A stretch of 64,000 bases of DNA from Gemmatimonadota bacterium (lineage in GTDB: Bacteria; Latescibacterota; UBA2968; GCA-2709665): NCBI GenBank assembly GCA_028877215.1, contig JAPPFJ010000027.1, positions 62,001 to 126,000 of the forward strand, written 5' to 3'. Shown here one piece after another: positions 15,975 through 25,706 of the stretch. The notes beneath the pieces were generated by a model that searched no databases, had not been told where the DNA came from, and saw nothing but the letters and a program-made list of their open reading frames with translations. Position 1 is the stretch's first letter. Each line of letters opens with the position of its first letter. A program made the translations under genes and the position numbers.

Positions 15975-16913
15975 TCATGCCCCGATCGCCAGTCTTGCCG
16001 CGCCAAGAATCCCCGCGTCGTCCCCCAGCATGCCCGCCACAATCCGCACCCTTTCCTTGACCCCGACCGTACCACGTTCCTGAAAGGTCCTTCTGGCAGG
16101 CGCAAACAGCCGTTCCCCTGCACGCGCGAGCCCCCCGCACAGCGCCACCACCTCCACGTTCGTTACGCTCACCAGACTCACAAGCCCGACTCCCAGCAGC
16201 GTCCCGGTTTCTTCGAACATGGCGCGGGCAAACGCGTCTCCCGCCTCGGCCGCTTCGAAAATGGCCTGCGTCGTCAGACCCCTCGCGTTCAGCGCGGTTT
16301 CCGGTGCTTCCGTTTCCAGCCGCTCACGGGTCCGCCTTACCATCGCGGTCGCGGAGACGTAGAGCTCAAGGCAGCCATAATTCCCGCAGGGGCAACGGGG
16401 TCCGTTACAGTCGATAGTGATGTGGCCCACCTCCGCCGCATTGCCGTTGAACCCATGTATCAATTCGCCGTTGCACACCCAGCCGCCGCCCACGCCCGTG
16501 CCCAGCGTCACACACAAAAAATGAGGCGCCTTCCTGCCGGCGCCCTGCCATTGTTCGCCAAATGCCGCGAGATTCGCATCGTTGTCCACGACCACCGGCG
16601 TTTCGAGTGTTGCCTCAAGCCGGTCTTTCAGCCGTACGCCGTGCATGCACGGCATATTCTCGGGAGAAATAATGACGCCGTTGAAGGGGTCAAGCGGACC
16701 CGGCGCACCGACGCCCACGCCGCGCACTTCCGTTCCGCCCGCTCTCCGAAGCACCTGCCTGACGCACTTCGCGATTCCGGAAATCACATGATCGCTACCC
16801 AGGTCGGGCCGCGTGGGACATCGGAACCGGGACACGATCTCTCCCGCGTCCGTCACCAGGCCCGCGCGCGTATTGGTTCCGCCCAGGTCGACGCCAACCG
16901 CCAGTGCGCTCAC
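15975..16913 (-). CDS. ROK family sugar kinase (glucokinase-like)
   Basis: A 312-aa ROK protein with phosphate-binding DLGGTNTRAG at the N-terminus, catalytic Asp in VVDNDANLAAFGE, GTGVGGGWV, and the zinc site His/Cys signature EVGHITI...CPCGNYGCLE. These enzymes phosphorylate glucose, ManNAc or related sugars with ATP. No DNA-binding domain is present, so it is a kinase, not a repressor. It starts at GTG overlapping the eda stop by 4 bp (ATGTGA), implying translational coupling. Confidence 0.93.
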   Translation of the reverse strand: MSALAVGVDLGGTNTRAGLVTDAGEIVSRFRCPTRPDLGSDHVISGIAKCVRQVLRRAGGTEVRGVGVGAPGPLDPFNGVIISPENMPCMHGVRLKDRLEATLETPVVVDNDANLAAFGEQWQGAGRKAPHFLCVTLGTGVGGGWVCNGELIHGFNGNAAEVGHITIDCNGPRCPCGNYGCLELYVSATAMVRRTRERLETEAPETALNARGLTTQAIFEAAEAGDAFARAMFEETGTLLGVGLVSLVSVTNVEVVALCGGLARAGERLFAPARRTFQERGTVGVKERVRIVAGMLGDDAGILGAARLAIGA

Positions 16914-17551
16914 ATCTCGGCCCGCGCCTGTTTCACGGCATCCACAAAGGCCCGGGCGGTCGCCGTCAACGCGGCCCAGTCCTTCTCCGCCACCGCCCGT
17001 TTATCCACCATTGCGCTCCCGGCGCCCACCGCGCAGGCGCCCGCCTTGATGAACTCCGGCGTCGTCCTGGAGTCCACCCCGCCCGTCGGCATCAGTCGCA
17101 CCTGGGGCAGCGGCCCTTTTACATCCTTGAAATAGGAAGGACCGCCGACACCGGCAGGGAAAACCTTGACAACGTCCGCGCCAGCCTGCCATGCGGCAAG
17201 AATCTCCGTAGGCGTGAACCCGGCGGGCATCACCACTTTGCCGTAGCGCTTTGCCATCGTGATTACTTCCGGATTCAGCGTGGGTCCCACGACGTACTCC
17301 GCACCTGCCAGAATGGCCGCGCGCGCCGTCTCGGGATCCAGGACCGACCCGACGCCCACAATGGTGTCCTCCATTTTCGCGGACGCCTCCCCAATGACCT
17401 TGAGCGCCCCCGGCACGGTCATTGTCACCTCAATGGCAACCACGCCGCCTTCCCGAAGCGCCCGGGATACATCCATCAGTTCCGTGGGTGAGTCCGCCCT
17501 CAGAACCGCTACCACACCGCAGTCGATAATTCGATCCAGCACGCCGGGCAT
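16910..17551 (-). CDS. eda: KDPG / 4-hydroxy-2-oxoglutarate aldolase
   Basis: A 213-aa TIM-barrel class I aldolase. Glu in AIEVTMTVPGA, the Schiff-base Lys in VVKVFPAG, and phosphate-binding LMPTGGVDS match Eda, which splits 2-keto-3-deoxy-6-phosphogluconate into pyruvate and glyceraldehyde 3-phosphate. Its partner KDG kinase-like gene lies just upstream, giving the last two steps of uronate catabolism. AGGAG nine bases before the ATG partly overlaps the edge of the MITE-like element at 17564-17679. Confidence 0.94.
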   Translation of the reverse strand: MPGVLDRIIDCGVVAVLRADSPTELMDVSRALREGGVVAIEVTMTVPGALKVIGEASAKMEDTIVGVGSVLDPETARAAILAGAEYVVGPTLNPEVITMAKRYGKVVMPAGFTPTEILAAWQAGADVVKVFPAGVGGPSYFKDVKGPLPQVRLMPTGGVDSRTTPEFIKAGACAVGAGSAMVDKRAVAEKDWAALTATARAFVDAVKQARAEM

Positions 17552-17563
17552 ACGGTATTCTCC

Positions 17564-17679
17564 TATCAGTCCGTTGATAAAGTCGTTCTGCGGGCGAGGC
17601 CGAAGACAAGGCGCGCAACGCAGATTTTCGACCGCAAGGGCCGGCCGTAGCCCGGATAGGCTTTTTCAACGGGCTGCTA
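17564..17679. mobile_element. MITE-like element, 116 bp, with 19-bp terminal inverted repeats
   Basis: Left end tatcagtccgttgataaag (17564-17582) and right end ctttttcaacgggctgcta (17661-17679) are inverted repeats with three mismatches, each bounded by TA. The interior has no gene. It separates eda from the KDG kinase-like gene and supplies or abuts the eda ribosome site. Part of its right half recurs at about 14088-14130. The family of transposase that could move it is not in the window. Confidence 0.65.
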
Positions 17680-17698
17680 TTGTTCTGTCCCGGCAATC

Positions 17699-18742
17699 CT
17701 ACCGCCGGATTCTGGCCGCGGCGCCCTTCATGGCGGATTCCGCCTCCGCCCGCGTCGCCCAGTTTACGTCTCCCAGGAAGGTATGTGCAAGGGCTGAATA
17801 CGCGCCCGCGAAATCAACCGCCGACTGGGGATCCACCCCCTCGATCAGACTGGATATCAACCCCGCCGAGAAGCTGTCCCCGCCTCCGACGCGGTCGACC
17901 ATTTCCAGATCCTCGAAGATTCGAGACAGGTAGAACGCGTCGCCGTCGAACAGGAGCGTACGCCAGTCGTTCAGCAGTCCCGTCTTTGCAACCCGCAGCG
18001 TCGTGCCCACGTAATCCACATTGGGATAACGTTCGACCGCCCGCCGGGCCACGTCCTTGTAGCTTTCGGGGTCCAGTTGACTGTAGTCGTCTTCCGAGCC
18101 CTCCGCCTTCAACCCCAGGACCTTTTCAAAGTCCTCTTCGTTGCCAATCAGTACCTTGACCAGCGGAACAATCCTGCTGCTGGTCTCCTGGGCTCTCTCC
18201 GAACTCCAAAGCTTCGACCGGAAGTTCAAATCGTAACTCGTCGTCACCCCGGCCTCGCTGGCCGCCTCCAGGGCTTCAATCGTCGTATTTGCTGCACTGT
18301 CGGAAAGCGCAGGCGTGATGCCGCTCACGTGAAACCATTTCGCGCCCTCGAAAATGGACTTCCAGTCCACCATGCCGGGCTCGATGTTTGAAATCGCGGA
18401 ATTCGCGCGGTCGTACGTCACCGCGCTGGCACGCGGCCCGACGCCCAGTTCGACGTGGTAAAACCCGTTCCGTTCGAAACCGACACCGTCAAAATCCACC
18501 CAATCTATATTGGAAACGTCCACGCCGTGTTCCCGGCCCTTGTTCCGAATGATCCACCCTGTCCAGTTGTCCACCAGCCGGGATACCCACGCCGTATTCA
18601 GCCCCAGATGCGCGCAGGCAACCGCCACGTTGTACTCGCCTCCGCCTATCTCGACATCCAGACGGGTGGAATTCTCCAGCCGGCGGTATTCCGGCGACGA
18701 CAATCGAATCATCGCCTCCCCGAAGGTTACGACATCATACAT
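17699..18742 (-). CDS. kdgK: PfkB-family sugar kinase, probable 2-keto-3-deoxygluconate kinase
   Basis: A 347-aa ribokinase-fold protein with N-terminal FGEAMIRLSSPEYRRLENS and EIGGGEYNVAVACAHLG (sugar-binding GG) and the C-terminal anion hole and catalytic Asp in VGGGDSFSAGL. Together with the adjacent eda this indicates phosphorylation of KDG to KDPG. The start at 18742 has AGGAGG about seven bases upstream; the longer frame to 18823 overlaps the upstream gene and is discarded. The insertion LKAEGSEDDYSQLD is longer than in E. coli KdgK, so a different acid-sugar substrate is possible. Confidence 0.87.
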   Translation of the reverse strand: MYDVVTFGEAMIRLSSPEYRRLENSTRLDVEIGGGEYNVAVACAHLGLNTAWVSRLVDNWTGWIIRNKGREHGVDVSNIDWVDFDGVGFERNGFYHVELGVGPRASAVTYDRANSAISNIEPGMVDWKSIFEGAKWFHVSGITPALSDSAANTTIEALEAASEAGVTTSYDLNFRSKLWSSERAQETSSRIVPLVKVLIGNEEDFEKVLGLKAEGSEDDYSQLDPESYKDVARRAVERYPNVDYVGTTLRVAKTGLLNDWRTLLFDGDAFYLSRIFEDLEMVDRVGGGDSFSAGLISSLIEGVDPQSAVDFAGAYSALAHTFLGDVNWATRAEAESAMKGAAARIRR

Positions 18743-18803
18743 TGCTCCCCTCCTCACATAAGCCCGGGCGTTGAGGCTATCGCCTGGTTTCAGAGTCCGG
18801 ACT

Positions 18804-19499
18804 CTATTCGTCGCTTCCGCCAAGAAGGCCGGAAAGGATCAACATCCGGAACAGGGAAAGCACCGCTACCAGCGCCGAAGCGACGTAGGTCCAGGCCGCA
18901 GCATTCAATACCTTTCGGGCCGCGGGGATTTCTTCCCGGGTCAGGTATCCGCCGTCCTGGAGAATGGCAATGGCCCTGCTGCTGGCATTGAACTCCACCG
19001 GCAGCGTGACGAGTCCGAACAGGACGGCGAAGGAAAAGAATACGATGCCAAGTTGAAGCATAAATCCGGATTGAAATAAAAAACCGATAAAGAACAGGGG
19101 CATACCCACCCAGGAGCCGAAATTGGCCACCGGGACGATATTCGTCCGCAGGCTCAGGGGAAAGTATCCGTGCGCGTGCTGAAACGCGTGGCCGGCCTCA
19201 TGCGCCGCCACGCCGATGGCCGCCAGCGAACGCGATCCGAATGTGCTGTCCGACAGACGCAGCGTATGGTCCCGCGGATCGTAGTGATCGGTCAGTTTGC
19301 CGCCCACGTTCTCCACTTTCACTGAAACGCGGCCCCTCCGCAGAATATCACGGGCGACCTGGTCCGCGGTCCAACCGCTTCGGGAACCGAATTCATCATA
19401 TCTGGCGAATGTACGCTTGACCTTGAACTGCGCCCACAGCGCCAGGATGAACCCCGGAATCACAAGAATCAGTGTCGGGTCCCAGAAGAGTGGAAACAT
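18804..19499 (-). CDS. Zinc metallopeptidase, YugP family
   Basis: A 231-aa membrane protein with an N-terminal anchor (about 5-24), zinc motif AAHEAGHAFQHA at about residues 96-107 and three hydrophobic segments in the C-terminal half. It matches the Zn_protease_2 (YugP) family, whose substrates are mostly unknown. The start has an excellent GAAGGAGGTG ribosome site eight bases away. It is directly downstream of fmt, a frequent arrangement in bacteria (fmt-yugP-rsmB). Confidence 0.92.
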   Translation of the reverse strand: MFPLFWDPTLILVIPGFILALWAQFKVKRTFARYDEFGSRSGWTADQVARDILRRGRVSVKVENVGGKLTDHYDPRDHTLRLSDSTFGSRSLAAIGVAAHEAGHAFQHAHGYFPLSLRTNIVPVANFGSWVGMPLFFIGFLFQSGFMLQLGIVFFSFAVLFGLVTLPVEFNASSRAIAILQDGGYLTREEIPAARKVLNAAAWTYVASALVAVLSLFRMLILSGLLGGSDE

Positions 19500-19555
19500 A
19501 AACGCAACACCTCCTTCGAGAATGTGTACTGCCTGTTTTTTCGATGTGACGTCAA

Positions 19556-20500
19556 TTATTCGGAGTTCCGAGCAGCGTCTCCGAAGATCTCGCCGGCTTC
19601 AAGCCGGTACCCGCGCACCAGTTCGGCGCCGCTCATCCGCCCCTTGCCCGCCGGTTGCACTTCTTCAATCGCAAGGGTTCCTTCGCCGGCGGCTATCACA
19701 CATCCCTTCCTCCCGTCCGCCACGATCACCTCGCCGGGCAGCCCGGCTCCGTGGGCGGCCTCTGCCCGATGCACCTTCAGATATTCGCCTCTCCAGGTCG
19801 TAAACGCTCCCGGAAACGGGTTGGTTCCGCGAACCAGATTGCGGATCGACGCCGCGCAGCAGGTCCAGTCGATCCGGCCATCCTCCTTTTCCAGCCGCGG
19901 GGCCCGGGTGACCCCCTTGTCGGGCTGCGGCTTCGATGTCAGCTCGTCTCTTTCCAGCCCGTCGACGACGGCGGTAAGCGCATTGGCCCCCATTGTCCGT
20001 AACCGATCCGAGAGCTCTCCCGCCGTTTCGTCCTGTCCGATCCCCACGACCTGCTGAAACAGCAGATCCCCCGCGTCCACCCGCGTGGTCAGACGGAATA
20101 CGCTGATGCCGGTTTCGGTTTCTCCCCGGATAATCGCCCAGTTGATCGGCGCCGCTCCGCGATACTTCGGCAACAGGGAGGGATGCAGGTTTACCGAGCC
20201 GAACTTTGGAATCTTCAGCACAACACGCGGCAATATGACAAACGCGACCACGACGAAAAGTTCCGCGTCGAAGCGCCGAAGCCGATCCAGAAAGTCCGCG
20301 GCACCCAGAGAGTGCGGCTGCATAACCGGAATCCCCAACCGGCGGGCGGCCGTTTTTACGGGTGGCGGCGCCAGCTTCCGCCCTCGCCCCCGAGGCCGAT
20401 CCGGCCGGGTCACGACCGCGACGATTTCGTGGCCGCAAGCCGCCAGACGGTCCAGGGACGGCACGGCGAAGTCGGGCGTCCCCATGAATACCAGCTTCAC
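19556..20500 (-). CDS. fmt: Methionyl-tRNA formyltransferase
   Basis: A 314-aa enzyme that formylates initiator Met-tRNA using 10-formyl-THF. N-terminal formyltransferase domain: MKLVFMGTPDFAVPSL, the loop RPDRPRGRG and active-site NLHPSLLPKYRGAAPINWA with downstream D in TRVDAGDLL. The C-terminal OB domain contains IRNLVRGTNPFPGAFT. Starts with GTG, GGAG six bases upstream. Normal length. Confidence 0.97.
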   Translation of the reverse strand: MKLVFMGTPDFAVPSLDRLAACGHEIVAVVTRPDRPRGRGRKLAPPPVKTAARRLGIPVMQPHSLGAADFLDRLRRFDAELFVVVAFVILPRVVLKIPKFGSVNLHPSLLPKYRGAAPINWAIIRGETETGISVFRLTTRVDAGDLLFQQVVGIGQDETAGELSDRLRTMGANALTAVVDGLERDELTSKPQPDKGVTRAPRLEKEDGRIDWTCCAASIRNLVRGTNPFPGAFTTWRGEYLKVHRAEAAHGAGLPGEVIVADGRKGCVIAAGEGTLAIEEVQPAGKGRMSGAELVRGYRLEAGEIFGDAARNSE

Positions 20501-20566
20501 ATCCGTCTCCAGTCAGGGACCCGATTCCGCCGAAATCCCCGGTGCCATTCCCGGTCAGGTCCCCGA

Positions 20567-20893
20567 TCACTCTTCATCCAGAACCCGGGAGACCGATCCC
20601 CTGGCAACCTGAAGGCGGACTTCTTTGGCAACCTGTACGACCAGGATACCCTCCTCGTCCTTGATACCCACGATCGTCCCGTGAAGCCCCCCTGACGTTA
20701 CGATTTTATTACCCTTTTTCAGGCTGTCGATCATCGTCTGCTGCGCCTTCTGTTTTTTTATCTGCGGGCGAAAGATCAACAGGTAGACGACGATGACCAT
20801 TAACAGCAAAGGGAAAATCTGCACGAGGAATCCCGGCTGGGACCCATCTGTCGGCTGGCCGCCCATAGCGAACGCTTCGCTTACGCCAAACAA
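20567..20893 (-). CDS. yajC: Sec translocon accessory subunit YajC
   Basis: A 108-aa protein with one membrane span (about residues 22-42) followed by FRPQIKKQKAQQ and a small beta domain containing GNKIVTSGGLHGTIVGI, the YajC signature. YajC associates with SecDF-YidC. It starts at TTG with AAGGAGGG eight bases upstream. It lies downstream of tgt as in many bacteria, but secD and secF do not follow; fmt does. Confidence 0.95.
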   Translation of the reverse strand: MFGVSEAFAMGGQPTDGSQPGFLVQIFPLLLMVIVVYLLIFRPQIKKQKAQQTMIDSLKKGNKIVTSGGLHGTIVGIKDEEGILVVQVAKEVRLQVARGSVSRVLDEE

Positions 20894-20966
20894 AGGTAAC
20901 CCTCCTTGAAGGAATCAGAAATATGTATCGAACGGGAGTATCGCTTCGCTTACGGATATCGAAATG

Positions 20967-22151
<1,185 letters not shown>

Positions 22152-22291
22152 CTACGCGATTGCCGCAGTGCGATATGTCCCGGTTCTCAGCCCTGGCGCT
22201 GCCCAAATATACCAAGCGTTTCAGCGCAAGTCAACGGGTATTGAATTCTGAACAGGTTCCCGGACCCGCGGCAACAATCTTTGCCAATTGC

Positions 22292-23527
22292 TCATCTGAC
22301 GGCATCTCTGGCGCTGACGAATTCGATTCCCCGTTTTTCGAGTTTCGGAAGCATGCGTTCGAGCGCAGCGAGTGTGGCCGGCCTCGCGTTTCCAATGCCA
22401 ATCACCGTCCCGGTTATACCAGCCATTTCCGCCAGGGCCTCGACGGATTTTTCGACCGCTTCCTTTGTATCCTCTCGATCCAGAAACTTCGCGTTCCGGC
22501 CGGCCGGTATTCCCATTTCCTCCGCGACAGACCATGCCATCGAGCGCGGACTGGTGAAGCTGTCCACGAAGAAGAGACCATGGCGGTCTATTTCTTTCAA
22601 TACTCTGCCGATTGCCGTGGGATCCTCCGTCAGACGCGACCCCATATGGTTGTTCAATCCCGTTGCCTGAGGCAGGTTCGCGCGCGCCATTCGAATCAAC
22701 ATCCTGATTTTTTCCGGTGTGTGGTCCATCAACACCGCGTCTGGACCCGGGTCATGGCGAGGATAGCTCAGGGGTTCCATCGACAGATAGACCATAACGC
22801 CATGCCCGGCCGCGGCCGCCTGTTCTGCGATCCGGGCGGTTTTTTCCCGGCCGGGAAAGACAGAGAACGTAATCGTCTGCTTCAACGCGCAGAATCCACG
22901 AATCAAAGCCTCGTCCTGATTTCCGAAATCGACCACGATAATGGCCACCCGGCCCGACAATCGATCAAGCCCGGCGTTTCGTTTCAATATGATCTGATTC
23001 GTGGGGACGCCATCCATGCCGACGAACATCGACAGTCTGGCGCCGTTGCGGTCTTCCACGGCTTCAACGACGTCGCCGCCCAGACGCCGGGCAAGCCGGG
23101 TCAGTTGCAGGTTGCAGACCGCTAATGGCAGCCCGTCGGGTACGTCGGAGGTCATCACCCAGCGGGCGGTACTGCCGGTCTGCGCCTTCGACCGCCTGAT
23201 GGAAACGACCCCTTCCGGAACGCCGAGTCCTTTCAGAATAGCGGGCGCCTGTGATGCCACGGAGTCGGCAAACGCCAATGGATCTGCCGGAAGCGTCCGC
23301 CAGTGCTCCGGTTCAGTCAACGCGATATTCGGTTCGTAAGTTGGAGCAACGACCGTGCGCCACCGCATCCACCCGGCCAGACCGGCCGCCAACGCCAGCA
23401 CAAATGCCAGCGTCCAGAGGCGCAATGACATTCTTCGCCGTCTGCGGGCCATTCTCATTCGGCGAGAACGCCTGGTTTTTCCTTCCGCTCCCGCGGCGCC
23501 GGAGCGCTTTTTAGACGTCTTTGCCAT
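22292..23527 (-). CDS. Divergent polysaccharide deacetylase (YibQ family)
   Basis: 411 aa: a basic cytosolic N-terminus (KTSKKRSGAAG, RRSRRMRMARRRRR), one membrane span (about 32-52), a periplasmic linker domain and a C-terminal divergent polysaccharide deacetylase domain with IIVVDFGNQDEA, GVMVYLSMEP, GLNNHMGSRLTED and GLFFVDSFTS. YibQ-type proteins are NodB-fold and often lack known substrates. The ATG 23527 start places the basic stretch before the membrane span; a TTG 60 bp upstream is possible. It lies in a co-directional envelope block with the site-2 protease. Confidence 0.88.
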   Translation of the reverse strand: MAKTSKKRSGAAGAEGKTRRSRRMRMARRRRRMSLRLWTLAFVLALAAGLAGWMRWRTVVAPTYEPNIALTEPEHWRTLPADPLAFADSVASQAPAILKGLGVPEGVVSIRRSKAQTGSTARWVMTSDVPDGLPLAVCNLQLTRLARRLGGDVVEAVEDRNGARLSMFVGMDGVPTNQIILKRNAGLDRLSGRVAIIVVDFGNQDEALIRGFCALKQTITFSVFPGREKTARIAEQAAAAGHGVMVYLSMEPLSYPRHDPGPDAVLMDHTPEKIRMLIRMARANLPQATGLNNHMGSRLTEDPTAIGRVLKEIDRHGLFFVDSFTSPRSMAWSVAEEMGIPAGRNAKFLDREDTKEAVEKSVEALAEMAGITGTVIGIGNARPATLAALERMLPKLEKRGIEFVSARDAVR

Positions 23528-23668
23528 AGCAGCATGAAGAATCGCGAGACCGGGCTTACCGAACGAAATACGATTCGGCAGGGGCAATCCGGACCCGGTT
23601 CCCTTTGGGATTGACCGTAGCGGGGAGGATCGATGGATTCAACGGGGGGAGAGACGTCGGGCCCAAAT

Positions 23669-24664
23669 TCAGGGTACGGAAAAGCTAATGGGCCGCGGCA
23701 CAAAACAAAGCACGAAGATGATGAGTGAAAGATATGCAATCAGTTTCCGAAACGGATCGAGAACCAGATCGGGGTCGCCCGTCGGGGTATGCCGGCGCCC
23801 CAGCGCCAACGCGATGAGTATCCAGATGAGCCATCCCGGCCACCGGGTATCGAGCCAGGTTGAGACACCATCCTGGACGTACAGCCAGTCATACGGCGGC
23901 CCCAGCGCCCACAAGCCTCCAAGAACGAAAAGCGCCGCTTTCGAAACGAGCGCGTGGATGCGCGCCCCTCCGAATGCATAGACAATATGCCCGCCGTCGA
24001 ACTGTCCCACCGGCATGAGATTCAGTGCGGTCACGAAGAGGCCAAGCCAGCCTGCCACGAAGATCGGATGATCGTAGATCGCATATCCTTCGGGGAGGTC
24101 TCCGATAATCTGATTTGTCAGCCACCCGCCCAGAATGGAATTGCCGAGTGAAATCCCGCCTTCGGCAAAGGTTGAGACGGGCACCACTTCGGAAAGATGC
24201 AACCCGACGATCAGGGCAAGCAGGGCAACGACGAAACCGGCGAGCGGCCCGGAGGCTCCGATGTCCATCAGCGCGCGCGGATTCGGAATGCGGGATCTGA
24301 TCTTGATTACAGCACCCAGGGTACCGATGAATGACGGAAAGGGAATGAAATAAGGCAAGGTCGCGCGCACCATCCAGCGGCGGGAGGTGAGGTAGTGCCC
24401 CATCTCGTGGATGCCCAGAATCAATAGCAGGGTTCCGGAAAACGGAAGCCCCAGAACCAGATATTTCGGATTCCACAGCAGCTCCGGCGAGTACAGGTCC
24501 CGTGGAAGGGATTCCGGTGAAACCGCCACGTGCATGGCGACCGCCATCTGCACGCCCGCCGCGGTTGTCGTGTACGCAGTCAGAACGAACAACAAGACAT
24601 TGAGCCAGATGCGGTTACCCGTGTCCCGTCCGGGAAATACGTCACCATTCATCGGCCGATTCAT
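23669..24664 (-). CDS. Site-2 protease family membrane metallopeptidase (M50)
   Basis: A 331-aa integral membrane protein with about seven hydrophobic segments. Zinc ligands are in GIHEMGHYL (HExxH) and NLMPVGQFDGGH (NxxPxxxxDG). These enzymes cut transmembrane segments of regulatory or signal proteins. The arrangement, with a long N-terminal membrane region and no PDZ, resembles plant EGY-like and cyanobacterial S2P homologues. No anti-sigma factor or other candidate substrate is encoded near it. Confidence 0.93.
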   Translation of the reverse strand: MNRPMNGDVFPGRDTGNRIWLNVLLFVLTAYTTTAAGVQMAVAMHVAVSPESLPRDLYSPELLWNPKYLVLGLPFSGTLLLILGIHEMGHYLTSRRWMVRATLPYFIPFPSFIGTLGAVIKIRSRIPNPRALMDIGASGPLAGFVVALLALIVGLHLSEVVPVSTFAEGGISLGNSILGGWLTNQIIGDLPEGYAIYDHPIFVAGWLGLFVTALNLMPVGQFDGGHIVYAFGGARIHALVSKAALFVLGGLWALGPPYDWLYVQDGVSTWLDTRWPGWLIWILIALALGRRHTPTGDPDLVLDPFRKLIAYLSLIIFVLCFVPRPISFSVP

Positions 24665-24702
24665 CCCGCCTCGTCACGGCGCTGACGTGGACTCCATGCC
24701 GG

Positions 24703-25599
24703 CTACCTGATACCAAACTCCAGCCGATGCGAACCGTCGAGTCCCAATGCGGCCGGCACATAGGCATATTCCATCCGCCAACTGCCCGGCTGGATACCGA
24801 ATCCGAACGACCAGTCGCGGATATCGTGCCCGGTTCGGTAGCCGGCACGCAGACACAGCGCCCCCTTTACGCGCAGTTCCACGCCGGTATGCACGCCCAC
24901 GGAACCGTGTCTTGGCGCGCTCAGATCGAGAGAACCGGTCAACCACTTCGCCCGCCAGGCGATTCCGGCTCGAAACGTCCCCGGTAGCGGCGTCCGCTGC
25001 GTATCCATCACCTCCATCCGCCCCAGGTTCCGATAGCTGGCGCCGGCGATCAGACCCTTCATCCCGAAACGGTAAAGCAGACCGAGGTCCGCGCTGAAAC
25101 CCGATGCTTGCTCAGGGCCGATGGATTCGTGCAATGCGCGCACGGTTGCGCCGGCGTAGAATCCCGGCTTGATCCGCTTCGCGTACGTGAGCCCCGCGAT
25201 GATTTCGTAGATGCCGAATGTACCCTGAGGTTGCGCGGACGGCCCGGTCCGCGCTTCAATCCCGCCTACCGAATAGATGCCCAGGCTTAAAGCGACGCCG
25301 GACCGGCCATTGCCATAAGCCCAGCCGCCATAGATCTGCTGGATTTCCTGGAACGAGCTGTGATGCGTCACCAGAAAATCCTTGCCCGTCAGAGCGCCGA
25401 TGCCCGCCGGGTTCCACGCCGCCGCCGTCTGATCGCGCGCGACCGCCGTATAGGCGCCGCCCATCGCTTCCGCACGGGCGCCTACGCCCTCCCGAAGCAG
25501 CACGAATCCCGCGCCTTTTCCGGACGCGTCCGCACGGCCTGTCGATCCCAATACCAACAAGAGACTCAAGACCGGCGATATGTGTATTAGTGAACTCAC
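24703..25599 (-). CDS. PorV/PorQ-family outer membrane beta-barrel protein
   Basis: 298 aa with a signal peptide (HISPVLSLLLVLGSTGRADA) then the family signature GVGARAEAMGGAYTAVARDQ...WNPAGI and alternating aromatic beta strands to a C-terminal GIR. Members (PorV, PorQ, UPF0164) are FadL-like barrels; in Bacteroidetes some serve type IX secretion. No other T9SS gene or C-terminal sorting domain was seen in the window. GTG 25599 is preferred: AGGAG lies six bases upstream, and the signal peptide begins at once. Confidence 0.85.
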   Translation of the reverse strand: MSSLIHISPVLSLLLVLGSTGRADASGKGAGFVLLREGVGARAEAMGGAYTAVARDQTAAAWNPAGIGALTGKDFLVTHHSSFQEIQQIYGGWAYGNGRSGVALSLGIYSVGGIEARTGPSAQPQGTFGIYEIIAGLTYAKRIKPGFYAGATVRALHESIGPEQASGFSADLGLLYRFGMKGLIAGASYRNLGRMEVMDTQRTPLPGTFRAGIAWRAKWLTGSLDLSAPRHGSVGVHTGVELRVKGALCLRAGYRTGHDIRDWSFGFGIQPGSWRMEYAYVPAALGLDGSHRLEFGIR

Positions 25600-25706
25600 G
25601 ACATACTCCTGGCGTCCTTGCAGCCCGCGAAATCTGAATCCTTTCAAACTTTAAACAATGCCAGTGAAAGAGTCAATATCCAAAGGGGGCCGTTTGTGGG
25701 ATATGT

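Noticed and set aside
15975-16913. ROK protein as a transcriptional repressor
   Set aside because: It lacks an N-terminal helix-turn-helix domain and begins directly with the kinase phosphate motif.
24703-25599. Type IX secretion component
   Set aside because: Only the PorV/PorQ-like barrel is present; no porK-N, gld or sorting-domain proteins were seen, so no secretion role is claimed.
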